From: an uncultured Clostridia bacterium | GTDB taxonomy: Bacteria > Bacillota > Clostridia > Lachnospirales > Lachnospiraceae | Length of the DNA: 64,000 bases | NCBI GenBank assembly: GCA_937896665.1 | Contig: CALBNS010000040.1 | Location: 124,001-188,000 of the forward strand | Direction: 5' to 3' | Part shown: positions 9,053 through 16,786 of the stretch, in pieces | Position numbering within the stretch: position 1 is the first letter of the stretch | How the letters are laid out: every line of letters starts with the position of its first letter | The notes under the pieces: generated by a model | What the model was told of the DNA's origin: nothing | The model's database searches: none | What the model saw: only the letters and a program-made list of their open reading frames with translations | Made by a program: the position numbers and the translations under genes

Positions 9053-9337
9053 ATGATGAAATTAAACCTTCAATTTTTCGCTCATAAAAAGGGAGTTGGT
9101 TCTACAAAGAACGGTAGAGACTCAGAATCTAAAAGATTAGGTGCGAAAAGAGCTGACGGACAATTTGTAAAAGCTGGAAATATCCTTTACAGACAACGTG
9201 GAACTAAGATTCACCCAGGTATTAATGTAGGACGTGGTGGAGATGATACATTATTCGCATTAGTTGACGGTGTTGTAAGATTCGAAAGAAAAGGAAGAGA
9301 TAAGAAACAAGTTTCTATCTATCCAGTAGCTGAATAA
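9053..9337 (+). CDS. rpmA: 50S ribosomal protein L27
   Basis: A 94-residue L27, whose N-terminus reaches the peptidyl transferase centre. The start ATG 9053 is preceded by GAGGAGGTG at 9037-9045; a second ATG follows immediately at 9056. The N-terminus [19 protein letters not shown] carries the nine-residue pro-sequence that Prp removes after FF, exposing AHKKG. The body contains [10 protein letters not shown] and [20 protein letters not shown] as expected. A terminator follows. Confidence 0.98.
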   Translation: MMKLNLQFFAHKKGVGSTKNGRDSESKRLGAKRADGQFVKAGNILYRQRGTKIHPGINVGRGGDDTLFALVDGVVRFERKGRDKKQVSIYPVAE

Positions 9338-9349
9338 GAGTTTTTACGA

Positions 9350-9388
9350 AAGGCTTCAAATCTTATTGGTTTGAAGCCTTGTTTTTTA
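9350..9388 (+). terminator. Terminator after rpmA
   Basis: AAGGCTTCAAA (9350-9360) pairs with TTTGAAGCCTT (9370-9380); GTTTTTT follows. It partly separates the L21/L27 operon from obgE. Confidence 0.9.
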
Positions 9389-9408
9389 CTATAGAGTTAT
9401 ATTATAAT
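9379..9408 (+). promoter_or_regulatory. Possible promoter for obgE
   Basis: A perfect TATAAT at 9403-9408 with a poor TTGTTT at 9379-9384, spacing 18, overlapping the terminator arm. It would start the obgE-yhbY-nadD-yqeK-rsfS transcript. Confidence 0.4.
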
Positions 9409-9482
9409 ATTCGCAAAGGGTAAGGGGAAACACAGATTGATAATTTCTCTATCCCGAAATATACAAAAAAGTAGGTGAATAC

Positions 9483-10766
9483 ATGTTTGCAGACAGAGCA
9501 AAGATTTATATAAGATCAGGAAAAGGCGGAGATGGTCATGTAAGTTTCCGACGTGAGCTTTATGTACCAAACGGCGGTCCCGATGGAGGCGACGGTGGTC
9601 GTGGTGGAGATGTTATTTTTGAAGTGGATGAAGGACTGAATACCCTTGCAGATTATCGTCATAAGAGAAAATATGCCGCTAAAGATGGAGAACAGGGTGG
9701 CAAGAAAAGGTGCCACGGAAAAGATGCAGAAGATATTGTCTTAAAAGTGCCGGAAGGAACAGTAATTAAAGAAGCTGAATCAGGAAAGGTAATTGCTGAC
9801 ATGTCAGGCGAAAATCGTCGGCAAATCGTTCTAAAAGGCGGCAAGGGTGGACTTGGCAATCAGCATTTCGCAACTTCTACAATGCAGGTTCCAAAGTATG
9901 CTCAACCGGGACAGCCGGCGCGGGAACTTAACGTATTGTTGGAATTAAAAGTAATTGCAGATGTTGGCCTTGTTGGTTTTCCAAACGTAGGGAAATCTAC
10001 ACTTTTATCCCGTGTTACAAATGCAAATCCAAAGATTGCAAATTACCATTTTACAACACTCAATCCAAATCTCGGAGTCGTTGATCTTGAGGACAGTGAG
10101 GGATTTGTTATTGCTGACATTCCAGGATTGATAGAAGGTGCTTCTGAGGGAATAGGACTTGGACATGAGTTTCTGCGTCATATTGAGCGTACGAAAATGA
10201 TGATTCATGTGGTGGATGCAGCTTCTTCTGAAGGACGCGACCCAATCGACGATATTTATAAAATTAATGCAGAATTAGAAGCATATAATCCGGAGATTGC
10301 AAAGCGTCCACAAGTTATTGCAGCAAATAAGACAGATTTGATTTATGCAGAAGATGAAGATCCCGTTGCAAAGATTAAGGCGGAATTTGAACCAAAAGGG
10401 GTCAAAGTGTTCGCAATCTCAGGGGTGTCTGGTGAAGGTGTTAAGGAACTTCTATACTATGTGAATGAGCAGTTAAAGACGCTGGATCAGAAAACAATTG
10501 TATTTGAGCAGGAATATTTCCCGGAAGACGAACTGATTCATATTGACCTTCCTTATACTGTTGAGGTGGAAGACGGTATGTATGTGGTAGAAGGCCCTAA
10601 GATTGAAAAAATGCTGGGATATACAAATCTGGATTCAGAGAAAGGATTTGCTTTCTTCCAAAAGTTCTTAAAAGATGCCGGAATATTGGATAAATTAGAA
10701 GAAGCAGGAATTCAGGAAGGCGATACAGTACGTATGTATGGCTTACAATTTGATTATTACAAATAG
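9483..10766 (+). CDS. obgE: GTPase Obg/CgtA
   Basis: A 427-residue Obg GTPase, involved in 50S assembly and the stringent response. The glycine-rich Obg fold fills residues 1-158 (GGDGGRGGDV; GGKGGLGNQHFATS). The G domain has GFPNVGKST, DIPGLIEGASEGIGLGHEFLRHIERT and NKTD. The C-terminal OCT domain (about 345-425) is present, as in B. subtilis. ATG 9483 follows a modest AGTAGGTG site. Confidence 0.97.
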   Translation: MFADRAKIYIRSGKGGDGHVSFRRELYVPNGGPDGGDGGRGGDVIFEVDEGLNTLADYRHKRKYAAKDGEQGGKKRCHGKDAEDIVLKVPEGTVIKEAESGKVIADMSGENRRQIVLKGGKGGLGNQHFATSTMQVPKYAQPGQPARELNVLLELKVIADVGLVGFPNVGKSTLLSRVTNANPKIANYHFTTLNPNLGVVDLEDSEGFVIADIPGLIEGASEGIGLGHEFLRHIERTKMMIHVVDAASSEGRDPIDDIYKINAELEAYNPEIAKRPQVIAANKTDLIYAEDEDPVAKIKAEFEPKGVKVFAISGVSGEGVKELLYYVNEQLKTLDQKTIVFEQEYFPEDELIHIDLPYTVEVEDGMYVVEGPKIEKMLGYTNLDSEKGFAFFQKFLKDAGILDKLEEAGIQEGDTVRMYGLQFDYYK

Positions 10767-10783
10767 AGAAGGAGAATATTACG

Positions 10784-11074
10784 ATGACTTCAAAACAAAG
10801 AGCATATTTAAAAAGCTTGGCAATGGTGATGGACCCAATCTTTCAAATCGGAAAATCAAGTATGACGCCAGAATTTACAAATGCTATTACAGAAGCGTTG
10901 GAAGCACGCGAACTGATTAAAATTAATGTGCTGCAGAATTGTGCCGATGATCCGAAGGAACTTGCGCAGATACTTGCAGAACGTACGCGTTCCCAGGTAG
11001 TACAAGTTATCGGTAAAAAAATTGTATTGTATAAAGAGGGTAAGGACGAGAAAAAGAAAATCGTACTACCATAG
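10784..11074 (+). CDS. yhbY: YhbY family CRM-domain RNA-binding protein
   Basis: A 96-residue single-domain CRM protein that associates with pre-50S particles. It starts MTSKQRAYLKSLA, the family signature, and has QIGKSSMTPEF near residue 30 and IGKKIVLYK near the end. It lies 17 bases after obgE with AGAAGGAG before the ATG, within the ribosome-assembly operon. Confidence 0.93.
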   Translation: MTSKQRAYLKSLAMVMDPIFQIGKSSMTPEFTNAITEALEARELIKINVLQNCADDPKELAQILAERTRSQVVQVIGKKIVLYKEGKDEKKKIVLP

Positions 11075-11126
11075 GTCACAGAGCTTGTGGTATACCTAGT
11101 AATTACAAAATATTAGAGGGATGATT

Positions 11127-11744
11127 ATGAAGATTGGAATTATGGGTGGTACATTTAATCCGATTCATAATGGACATTTGATGCTGGCTGAATATGCATA
11201 TAAGTTATTTTGTTTGGATCAGATATGGTTTATGCCAAATGGGAATCCACCACATAAATCAAGTGCTTCTATCGGAACTGCGGCAAAATGCCGTGCAGAG
11301 ATGGTAAATAGAGCGATAATAGACAAAAAATATTGTCGGTTAGAGTTATATGAGATACAGAGCAAAGAAGTGTGTTATTCATATAAAACGATGGAACATT
11401 TTCAAGCACGATATCCGGAGCATGATTTTTTCTTTATTATCGGTGCAGACTCATTGTTCGCAATTGAAGATTGGAAGAATCCAGGGAGACTATTGCAGAC
11501 ATGTACCATTCTGGCTGCATGTCGAGATGGAAAGAAGACGATGGATATGCTGAGCCAGATTTATTATCTGACGAGGAAATATGAATGTGATATCCGGCTG
11601 TTAAACAGTCCGGAGTGGGATATTTCTTCCAGCGATATACGGAAGCGAATCAAAATAGGAAAATCTATTCAAGGATATGTTCCACAAAGTGTATTGGAAT
11701 ATATAGAGGAAAAAAGGTTATTTAAGGATGACAGCGATGAATGA
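11127..11744 (+). CDS. nadD: Nicotinate-nucleotide adenylyltransferase
   Basis: A 205-residue NadD, converting nicotinate mononucleotide to deamido-NAD. The nucleotidyltransferase motif GGTFNPIHNGHL is at the N-terminus and ISSSDIRKRI near the end matches the second ATP-binding signature. ATG 11127 is preferred over 11121 because AGAGGG ends at 11120, too close to the first. Its end overlaps yqeK by 17 bases. Confidence 0.95.
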   Translation: MKIGIMGGTFNPIHNGHLMLAEYAYKLFCLDQIWFMPNGNPPHKSSASIGTAAKCRAEMVNRAIIDKKYCRLELYEIQSKEVCYSYKTMEHFQARYPEHDFFFIIGADSLFAIEDWKNPGRLLQTCTILAACRDGKKTMDMLSQIYYLTRKYECDIRLLNSPEWDISSSDIRKRIKIGKSIQGYVPQSVLEYIEEKRLFKDDSDE

Positions 11745-12330
11745 ACTGAAGATTGAGAAATTAATAAAAAAGATAGAGGGAACACTAGATCATTCGAGAT
11801 ATCACCACACAATAGGTGTGATGTATACTGCAGGTGCAATGGCTATGCGTTATCAAGCTGATCTAGATAGTGCTTTGCTTGCAGGCTTACTTCATGATTG
11901 TGCAAAAGGATACTCTTCTGAAAAGAAAATAAAGTTGTGCGAGAAACATCATCTCGGTATATCAGAGGCAGAAAAAAAGAATCCGGGACTATTGCATGCG
12001 AAGCTAGGTGCATATCTTGCGAAAGAAAAATACGGTGTTACAGACACGAATATTCTTCATGCCATTAAGTATCATACGACAGGATGTCCGGATATGAATC
12101 TGATGGACAAGATTATATATATCGCAGATTATATTGAACCAAATCGCAATGAAGCACCAAATCTTGATAAAATACGATATTTGGCATTTACAGATATTGA
12201 TGAATGCCTTTATACCATTTTAAAAGCCTCTCTTGCTTATTTAAAAAAGAAAGATGAAGTAATCGACCCTATGACAGAAGAAACGTATCTGTATTACAAG
12301 AAACTATTTAACAAATCGGAAGAGGAGTAG
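11728..12330 (+). CDS. yqeK: Bis(5'-nucleosyl)-tetraphosphatase (symmetrical) YqeK
   Basis: A 200-residue HD-domain protein of the YqeK family, which hydrolyses Ap4A to ADP. HxxH..HD motifs are seen in HSRYHHTIGV and LLHDCAKGYSSEKK, then HAKLGAYLA and IKYHTTG, the usual metal-ligand positions. Start ATG 11728 lies inside the end of nadD with AAAAAGG before it. It is followed six bases later by rsfS, the common nadD-yqeK-rsfS order. Confidence 0.93.
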   Translation: MTAMNELKIEKLIKKIEGTLDHSRYHHTIGVMYTAGAMAMRYQADLDSALLAGLLHDCAKGYSSEKKIKLCEKHHLGISEAEKKNPGLLHAKLGAYLAKEKYGVTDTNILHAIKYHTTGCPDMNLMDKIIYIADYIEPNRNEAPNLDKIRYLAFTDIDECLYTILKASLAYLKKKDEVIDPMTEETYLYYKKLFNKSEEE

Positions 12331-12335
12331 ATGTT

Positions 12336-12686
12336 ATGGAACAATCAAAACAAATGGCAAAACTAGTATATGAAGCATTAGACGACAGAAAAGGCGAGGA
12401 TATTAAAATAATTGATATTTCTGAGATTTCTGTTTTGGCAGATTATTTTATAATCGCAAATGGTACAAATGAAAATCAAGTAAGAGCATTGGTTGACAGT
12501 GTAGAAGAAAAACTTGGCAAAGCTGGGTTTGATGTGAAACAGCGCGAGGGATATGGTCTTGGAAGCTGGGTATTGCTTGATTTTGGTGAAATCATTGTTC
12601 ATGTATTTGATAAGGAAAATCGTCTGTTCTATGATTTAGAAAGAATCTGGAGAGATGGAAAGCTTATTGACGCAGCTGAATTGTAA
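12336..12686 (+). CDS. rsfS: Ribosome silencing factor RsfS
   Basis: A 116-residue RsfS/DUF143 protein that binds L14 and blocks subunit joining during starvation. The conserved elements are LADYFIIANGTNENQVRAL, GYGLGSWVLLDFGEIIVHVF and the final WRDGKLIDA. It is the last gene of the obgE operon, followed by a terminator shared with the convergent lexA. Confidence 0.96.
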   Translation: MEQSKQMAKLVYEALDDRKGEDIKIIDISEISVLADYFIIANGTNENQVRALVDSVEEKLGKAGFDVKQREGYGLGSWVLLDFGEIIVHVFDKENRLFYDLERIWRDGKLIDAAEL

Positions 12687-12695
12687 AATGGTAAA

Positions 12696-12724
12696 AAAGC
12701 AGCACATCAATTGTGCTGCTTTTC
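12696..12724. terminator. Bidirectional terminator between rsfS and lexA
   Basis: AAAGCAGCACA (12696-12706) pairs with TGTGCTGCTTT (12712-12722), loop TCAAT. A-rich and T-rich flanks allow termination on both strands. Confidence 0.85.
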
Positions 12725-12736
12725 GTATGCATATAG

Positions 12737-13354
12737 TTATGCCATAAAACGGAATACGCCGATAGCTTTTCCGAGAATCTCAACATTCTGTACGATAATT
12801 GGATCCATGGTGTCATTCTCAGGCTGAAGTCTGTAATATCCCTCCTCCTTATAGAATGTCTTTACAGTTGCGCTGTCTTCCACAAGTGCAACTACCACAT
12901 CACCGTTAGAAGCAGTAGAAACCTGCTCTACAAGCAGATAATCCCCGTCAAAAATCCCAATGTTAATCATACTTTCCCCGCGTACTTTCAACATGAAAGT
13001 TGGATTGTTCGGGATGAAGTCGGCTGGTATCGGAAAATAGTCTGTAATATTCTGTTCAGCAAGAATTGGCTCTCCGGCAGCAACCTGTCCTACCATCGGA
13101 ACATTGACCATCTCACGTCTTGTTAAATTAAACATATCGTCAATAATTTCGATTGCACGTGGCTTAGTAGGGTCTCGGCGGATGTAGCCGTTCTTTTCTA
13201 ATGTTTCAAGATGCGAATGAACAGAAGAAGTAGACTTTAGATTCACTGCTTCACAAATTTCACGTACTGCAGGTGGATACCCAACTCTTAAGATTTCGGA
13301 TTTTATGTATTCTAATATTTCTAATTGTTTTTTACTTATCTTTCCCTGTGCCAT
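12737..13354 (-). CDS. lexA: LexA repressor
   Basis: A 205-residue SOS repressor. The N-terminal winged helix covers 1-65 (ICEAVNLKSTSSVHSHLETLEKNGYIRRDPTKPRAIEI). Self-cleavage occurs at Ala-Gly in VAAGEPILA; the catalytic Ser lies in RGESMINIGIFDGD and Lys in SATVKTFYK. The gene is divergent from a yneA-like gene, the same arrangement as in Bacillus, with LexA-box sequences in the shared region. Confidence 0.98.
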   Translation of the reverse strand: MAQGKISKKQLEILEYIKSEILRVGYPPAVREICEAVNLKSTSSVHSHLETLEKNGYIRRDPTKPRAIEIIDDMFNLTRREMVNVPMVGQVAAGEPILAEQNITDYFPIPADFIPNNPTFMLKVRGESMINIGIFDGDYLLVEQVSTASNGDVVVALVEDSATVKTFYKEEGYYRLQPENDTMDPIIVQNVEILGKAIGVFRFMA

Positions 13355-13400
13355 AGTAAGTGCCTCCTATTGTATTTTCCAGTAGTTTTAAATTGCTTTT

Positions 13401-13429
13401 ATTTTATCATAGTAATCGAAAAAAAGCAA
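13401..13429 (-). promoter_or_regulatory. Predicted lexA promoter
   Basis: On the minus strand, TTGCTT (13424-13429), 17-base spacer, TAAAAT (13401-13406). An imperfect LexA-type palindrome overlaps the -35 element, consistent with autorepression. Confidence 0.6.
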
Positions 13430-13440
13430 ACAAATGTTTA
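13428..13440. promoter_or_regulatory. Imperfect LexA box at the lexA promoter
   Basis: AAACAAATGTTTA resembles the Firmicutes SOS box (GAAC-N4-GTTC) with changes in the outer half-sites. It overlaps the predicted lexA -35. Confidence 0.5.
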
Positions 13441-13471
13441 GAAAATATGTTCGGACTTTTGCTGAAAAATG

Positions 13472-13500
13472 TTGACAAACATTCGTTCTTGTTTTATACT
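13472..13500 (+). promoter_or_regulatory. Sigma-A promoter of the yneA-like gene
   Basis: TTGACA (13472-13477), 17-base spacer, TATACT (13495-13500), a near-consensus promoter. The strong LexA box lies just downstream, over the start site. Confidence 0.85.
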
Positions 13501-13510
13501 AAAAGCACAA

Positions 13511-13524
13511 CGAACGGTTGTTCG
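13511..13524. promoter_or_regulatory. LexA (SOS) box in front of the yneA-like gene
   Basis: CGAACGGTTGTTCG is a full match to the Gram-positive SOS box. Half-sites with the same GTTCG end occur at 13525-13537 and 13441-13453, suggesting cooperative LexA binding between the divergent genes. Confidence 0.85.
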
Positions 13525-13564
13525 GAAAATATGTTCGATAATATGGAATAGGGGGATATACATT

Positions 13565-13915
13565 ATGAGCAAGGAAAGAAACACTAAAAATAGACGACAA
13601 AAGGCAAAGGGAAGAATGGTTACACTATTGGTTGCTTTATTTACAATTACATTTGGAAGTATTTTGTTTGGCAGCATATTTTCAAGTGCGCATGGAGATA
13701 CTTTGGAAGAACCTGTAATGTATAAGTATTACAAGAGTATCGAGATTCAGCGTGGAGATTCCCTCTGGAGTATTGCCAATGAATATATGACGGATGATTA
13801 TGGAAGTGTTCAAGAATATATTGATGAGTTAAAGCAGATTAATTCGCTGTATTCAGACACAATACATGAAGGACAATCTTTGATGGTTGCCTATTACGAT
13901 ACAGAAATGAAATAA
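13565..13915 (+). CDS. yneA: YneA-like SOS cell-division suppressor, LysM protein
   Basis: A 116-residue membrane-anchored LysM protein. A basic N-terminus is followed by one membrane segment (about 18-40) and a LysM domain (IEIQRGDSLWSIANEYM...LKQINSLYSDTIHEGQSLMV). YneA proteins, made during SOS, delay septation until DNA is repaired. Divergence from lexA, the LexA box in the promoter and the domain plan support this assignment; sequence identity to Bacillus YneA is low, so function is inferred. ATG 13565 follows AGGGGG. Confidence 0.82.
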   Translation: MSKERNTKNRRQKAKGRMVTLLVALFTITFGSILFGSIFSSAHGDTLEEPVMYKYYKSIEIQRGDSLWSIANEYMTDDYGSVQEYIDELKQINSLYSDTIHEGQSLMVAYYDTEMK

Positions 13916-13936
13916 AAATATAGATGACATATTATG

Positions 13937-13962
13937 CACCTGGTATTGCCAGGTGTTTTTTC
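13937..13962 (+). terminator. Terminator after the yneA-like gene
   Basis: CACCTGG (13937-13943) pairs with CCAGGTG (13949-13955), followed by TTTTTT. Confidence 0.85.
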
Positions 13963-14122
13963 TTAAAAAATGTTGTACAGATGTGATTCTCAATTTATTT
14001 ATTCGATTCTTAATGGCAAGAGGATTTTGGAAATATTGTTTAAACCTAGTATACAGATTTGAATTTGATAGTGTTTTAGCTCAATTAATCTATACGACAA
14101 ATACCAATTTTTCCAAAAGATA

Positions 14123-14151
14123 TAGACAAATTCAGTTAAATAGACTACAAT
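14123..14151 (+). promoter_or_regulatory. Predicted promoter for the tyrosine recombinase
   Basis: TAGACA (14123-14128), 17-base spacer, TACAAT (14146-14151). The rest of the AT-rich stretch 13963-14190 shows no gene or clear repeat. Confidence 0.6.
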
Positions 14152-14190
14152 ATACAAAGAAAAATATTTATTGAGAAAGGACTGCTTTCC

Positions 14191-15255
14191 ATGGCTAAGG
14201 ACATTAAAACATATTATGAACAATCATATATAGACAATACACTTCGTTTACGTGAGGTTCTGAAAACGTTACCCCCATTTGTCAAAGATTATTTTCGGGC
14301 AATTGAACCTACAACGTCCGCTAGAACGCGAATTTCTTACGCATATGATATAAGAGTCTTCTTTAACTTTTTAATTGAAAATAACCCTGTTTTTCGAGCT
14401 TATACGACAAGCCAATTTGCGTTTAAAGACTTGGAATGCATTGAACCGGTTGATATTGAAGAATATTTAGATTATTTAAAGGTATACATTTCTCCTGATG
14501 AAAAGCAAATTACAAATACAGAACGAGGTATAGCCAGAAAATATTCATCTCTAAGCAGTCTTTATAGATACCTTTTTAGGCATAAATACATTGTCAAAAA
14601 TCCTACAATCTTTGTAGATAAACCAAAGATCCATGAAAAAGCAATTATACGATTAGATGTTGATGAGGTTGCATTATTATTAGATTATGTTGAATCATGT
14701 GGCGAACAGTTAAGCGGCCAAAAGAAAGTATATTATGAGAAAACTAGAACTCGTGATTTGGCCATTCTTACGCTTCTGCTTGGAACGGGAATCCGCGTGT
14801 CCGAATGTGTTGGTTTGGATATAGATGATGTGGATTTTAAAAATAATGGAATCGCAGTAACCAGAAAAGGTGGCAATCAGATGGTAGTATATTTTGGTGA
14901 CGAGGTTCAAAATGCATTGGAAAACTATCTGGAGACTGCAAGAGCTTCTGCTACTCCCCTGCCCGGACACGAAAATGCATTATTTTTATCGATGCAGCGC
15001 CGTAGAATCGGTGTTCAGGCAGTGGAGAATATGGTAAAGAAATATGCTCGTGAGGTAACTCCTAATAAAAAGATTACACCTCATAAGCTCCGGAGTACCT
15101 ACGGTACAAATTTGTATAAGGAAACTGGCGATATTTATCTTGTAGCTGACGTCCTGGGTCATAAAGATGTAAATACAACGAAAAAACACTATGCAGCAAT
15201 TGATGACTCTAGACGTAGGCAAGCAGCTTCCGCAGTGAAATTAAGGGAATTATAG
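14191..15255 (+). CDS. Tyrosine recombinase, XerC/D-like
   Basis: A 354-residue phage-integrase-family recombinase. The N-terminal SAM-like core-binding domain covers about 25-130 and the catalytic domain about 150-340. Active-site residues are present: Arg in GTGIRVSEC, Lys in RKGGNQ, HxxR in PHKLRSTYGTN, His in LGHKDVNTT and Tyr in HYAAID. No phage genes, att repeats or cargo lie nearby, so it is more likely a chromosomal Xer-type or lineage-specific recombinase than a mobile integrase. AAAGGA precedes ATG 14191. Confidence 0.9.
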   Translation: MAKDIKTYYEQSYIDNTLRLREVLKTLPPFVKDYFRAIEPTTSARTRISYAYDIRVFFNFLIENNPVFRAYTTSQFAFKDLECIEPVDIEEYLDYLKVYISPDEKQITNTERGIARKYSSLSSLYRYLFRHKYIVKNPTIFVDKPKIHEKAIIRLDVDEVALLLDYVESCGEQLSGQKKVYYEKTRTRDLAILTLLLGTGIRVSECVGLDIDDVDFKNNGIAVTRKGGNQMVVYFGDEVQNALENYLETARASATPLPGHENALFLSMQRRRIGVQAVENMVKKYAREVTPNKKITPHKLRSTYGTNLYKETGDIYLVADVLGHKDVNTTKKHYAAIDDSRRRQAASAVKLREL

Positions 15256-15270
15256 AAATATCTCCCTATT

Positions 15271-16695
15271 TTACTCAGCTGGTTTCAGATAACTGCTGAC
15301 ACAATATAATGTCTGCCCATTGTACTCCACTCTCGACCAGCCAAGCTCCGTATTAATGCCTGTTCTTTTGACAATATCTCCATTTACAATGGTTGCAACT
15401 ACCTTTGAATCTGTATTTGTAACACTTGGAAGGGTTCTTAAATTTACCTCTTCTTTGGCCGTTACTTGTTCGTTCACTGCTGTAAACTCAGTTGTGATAC
15501 CATCATCTGGTTCTGGCTGAGGAGGTTTATAACTTAAATCAGTTGTAAGATAACTAGAAACTGCATAATAAGTATTGCCATTTAAAATTATCCTTGACCA
15601 GCCGCTGTTACTGATTCCTGTTCTTGTTGCTGTCTCCCCATTTGAGAGTGTATACATAACAGAACTGTCGGAATCTTGACTTGGTTTATTACGCAAATTT
15701 GTTCTGTCTTTTGCAGTGACAGTCTCATTAACCTCAGTAAAATTCATAAGAGCTTCCGGATCTGAGGATACTTGCTCAGGTGCCTTACCATCTTTTGCAT
15801 CTTGGGTTTTCTTATATCCAAAATATGCAATATCTACATCCACTGGCTTACTGATTCCAGGAACAGTTCCCTGGTTTGTATATTGCCACATCGCATGCTT
15901 TCCTGTATAGTTTGAGGACTGGGTTTGCGGATACGGTGTGGAAGGATATTGAGCAACCCATATTTTGTATGCATCCTCAATTCGACTAGTTTCCCATTTC
16001 GCATCAGACTCCATTTCTCCCTTTGATGCATAGAACATTGCTGTGTATCCATGTTCTTCGATTTTTTGTAAAAATGCCAGAGCTACATCCGTTCTTTCTG
16101 TTTTTGTCATGTTATATTGACGACTTGAGACATCTTCAAATCCTTCACAGTTATATGCAACCGGGTAAGTAATCTGATACTTGGAAATATAATCAGCAAT
16201 CCAGTTTGCCTCTTCAATAGCTTCCTCCTTTGAAATCGCAGTTGAAAAGAAATAAACGCCTACTTTAATCCCGTATTTCTGGGCTTCCTGCATATTGTAT
16301 TTTGCATTGGTATCTGCAGTAATCTTACCATTTACCAAAGTACGATAACCGACGCGAACCATAGCAAAATCTATTCCGGAGTCGGCAACCATCTTCCAAT
16401 CAATCGTCCCTTGATATTTTGCAATATCAATTCCAAAAGTAATTTCGTCTGTTTCATTTTCACTCACAACTTTTGATATATCTACACTGACCCCTGTCCC
16501 ATTCTGCGTATCCTGAATGATAATCTCTTGAGGATCAGTATCTTCTAAATCTGTTTTAGTAACGTTGGTACTAGTTGTTTTTTTATTTCCAATAGTAGTT
16601 ACAATTACAATTCCAATAATGACAGTCAGAATAACGAATACAGATATACCAACTATGAAACCTGTCTTTTTGTTTTCAATAAATATTTCTTTCAT
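15271..16695 (-). CDS. Membrane-anchored GH25 lysozyme with two SH3 domains
   Basis: A 474-residue cell-wall lytic enzyme. One N-terminal membrane segment (about 12-34) anchors it outside. The GH25 muramidase domain spans about 86-295 (FGIDIAKYQGTIDW; GYRTLVNGK; VGVYFFS; MWQYTNQGTVPGI). Two SH3b modules follow (about 325-385 and 410-472), which bind the wall. The catalytic DxE signature reads NCE (Asn182, Glu184), a change at the first acid. The gene is convergent with the recombinase, 15 bases away, with no clear terminator between them. Confidence 0.9.
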   Translation of the reverse strand: MKEIFIENKKTGFIVGISVFVILTVIIGIVIVTTIGNKKTTSTNVTKTDLEDTDPQEIIIQDTQNGTGVSVDISKVVSENETDEITFGIDIAKYQGTIDWKMVADSGIDFAMVRVGYRTLVNGKITADTNAKYNMQEAQKYGIKVGVYFFSTAISKEEAIEEANWIADYISKYQITYPVAYNCEGFEDVSSRQYNMTKTERTDVALAFLQKIEEHGYTAMFYASKGEMESDAKWETSRIEDAYKIWVAQYPSTPYPQTQSSNYTGKHAMWQYTNQGTVPGISKPVDVDIAYFGYKKTQDAKDGKAPEQVSSDPEALMNFTEVNETVTAKDRTNLRNKPSQDSDSSVMYTLSNGETATRTGISNSGWSRIILNGNTYYAVSSYLTTDLSYKPPQPEPDDGITTEFTAVNEQVTAKEEVNLRTLPSVTNTDSKVVATIVNGDIVKRTGINTELGWSRVEYNGQTLYCVSSYLKPAE

Positions 16696-16743
16696 ATGCT
16701 ACTCCTTACTGTTCTTATATACACTTAGAACTCCATAATAGTT

Positions 16744-16771
16744 AATATATACTTTACTATAGATAAGTCAA
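16744..16771 (-). promoter_or_regulatory. Predicted promoter of the GH25 gene
   Basis: Minus-strand TTGACT (16766-16771), 16-base spacer, TATATT (16744-16749), about 50 bases before the start codon. Confidence 0.6.
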
Positions 16772-16786
16772 TCCTGTTATCAAAAA

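Noticed and set aside
13963..14122. Small gene in the AT-rich gap before the recombinase
   Set aside because: Short frames exist but none has a ribosome site, a family match or codon use like the neighbours.
14191..15255. Integrase of a genomic island or prophage
   Set aside because: The recombinase has a full active site, but no tRNA, direct repeat, phage or plasmid gene is close, and both flanks are core genes.
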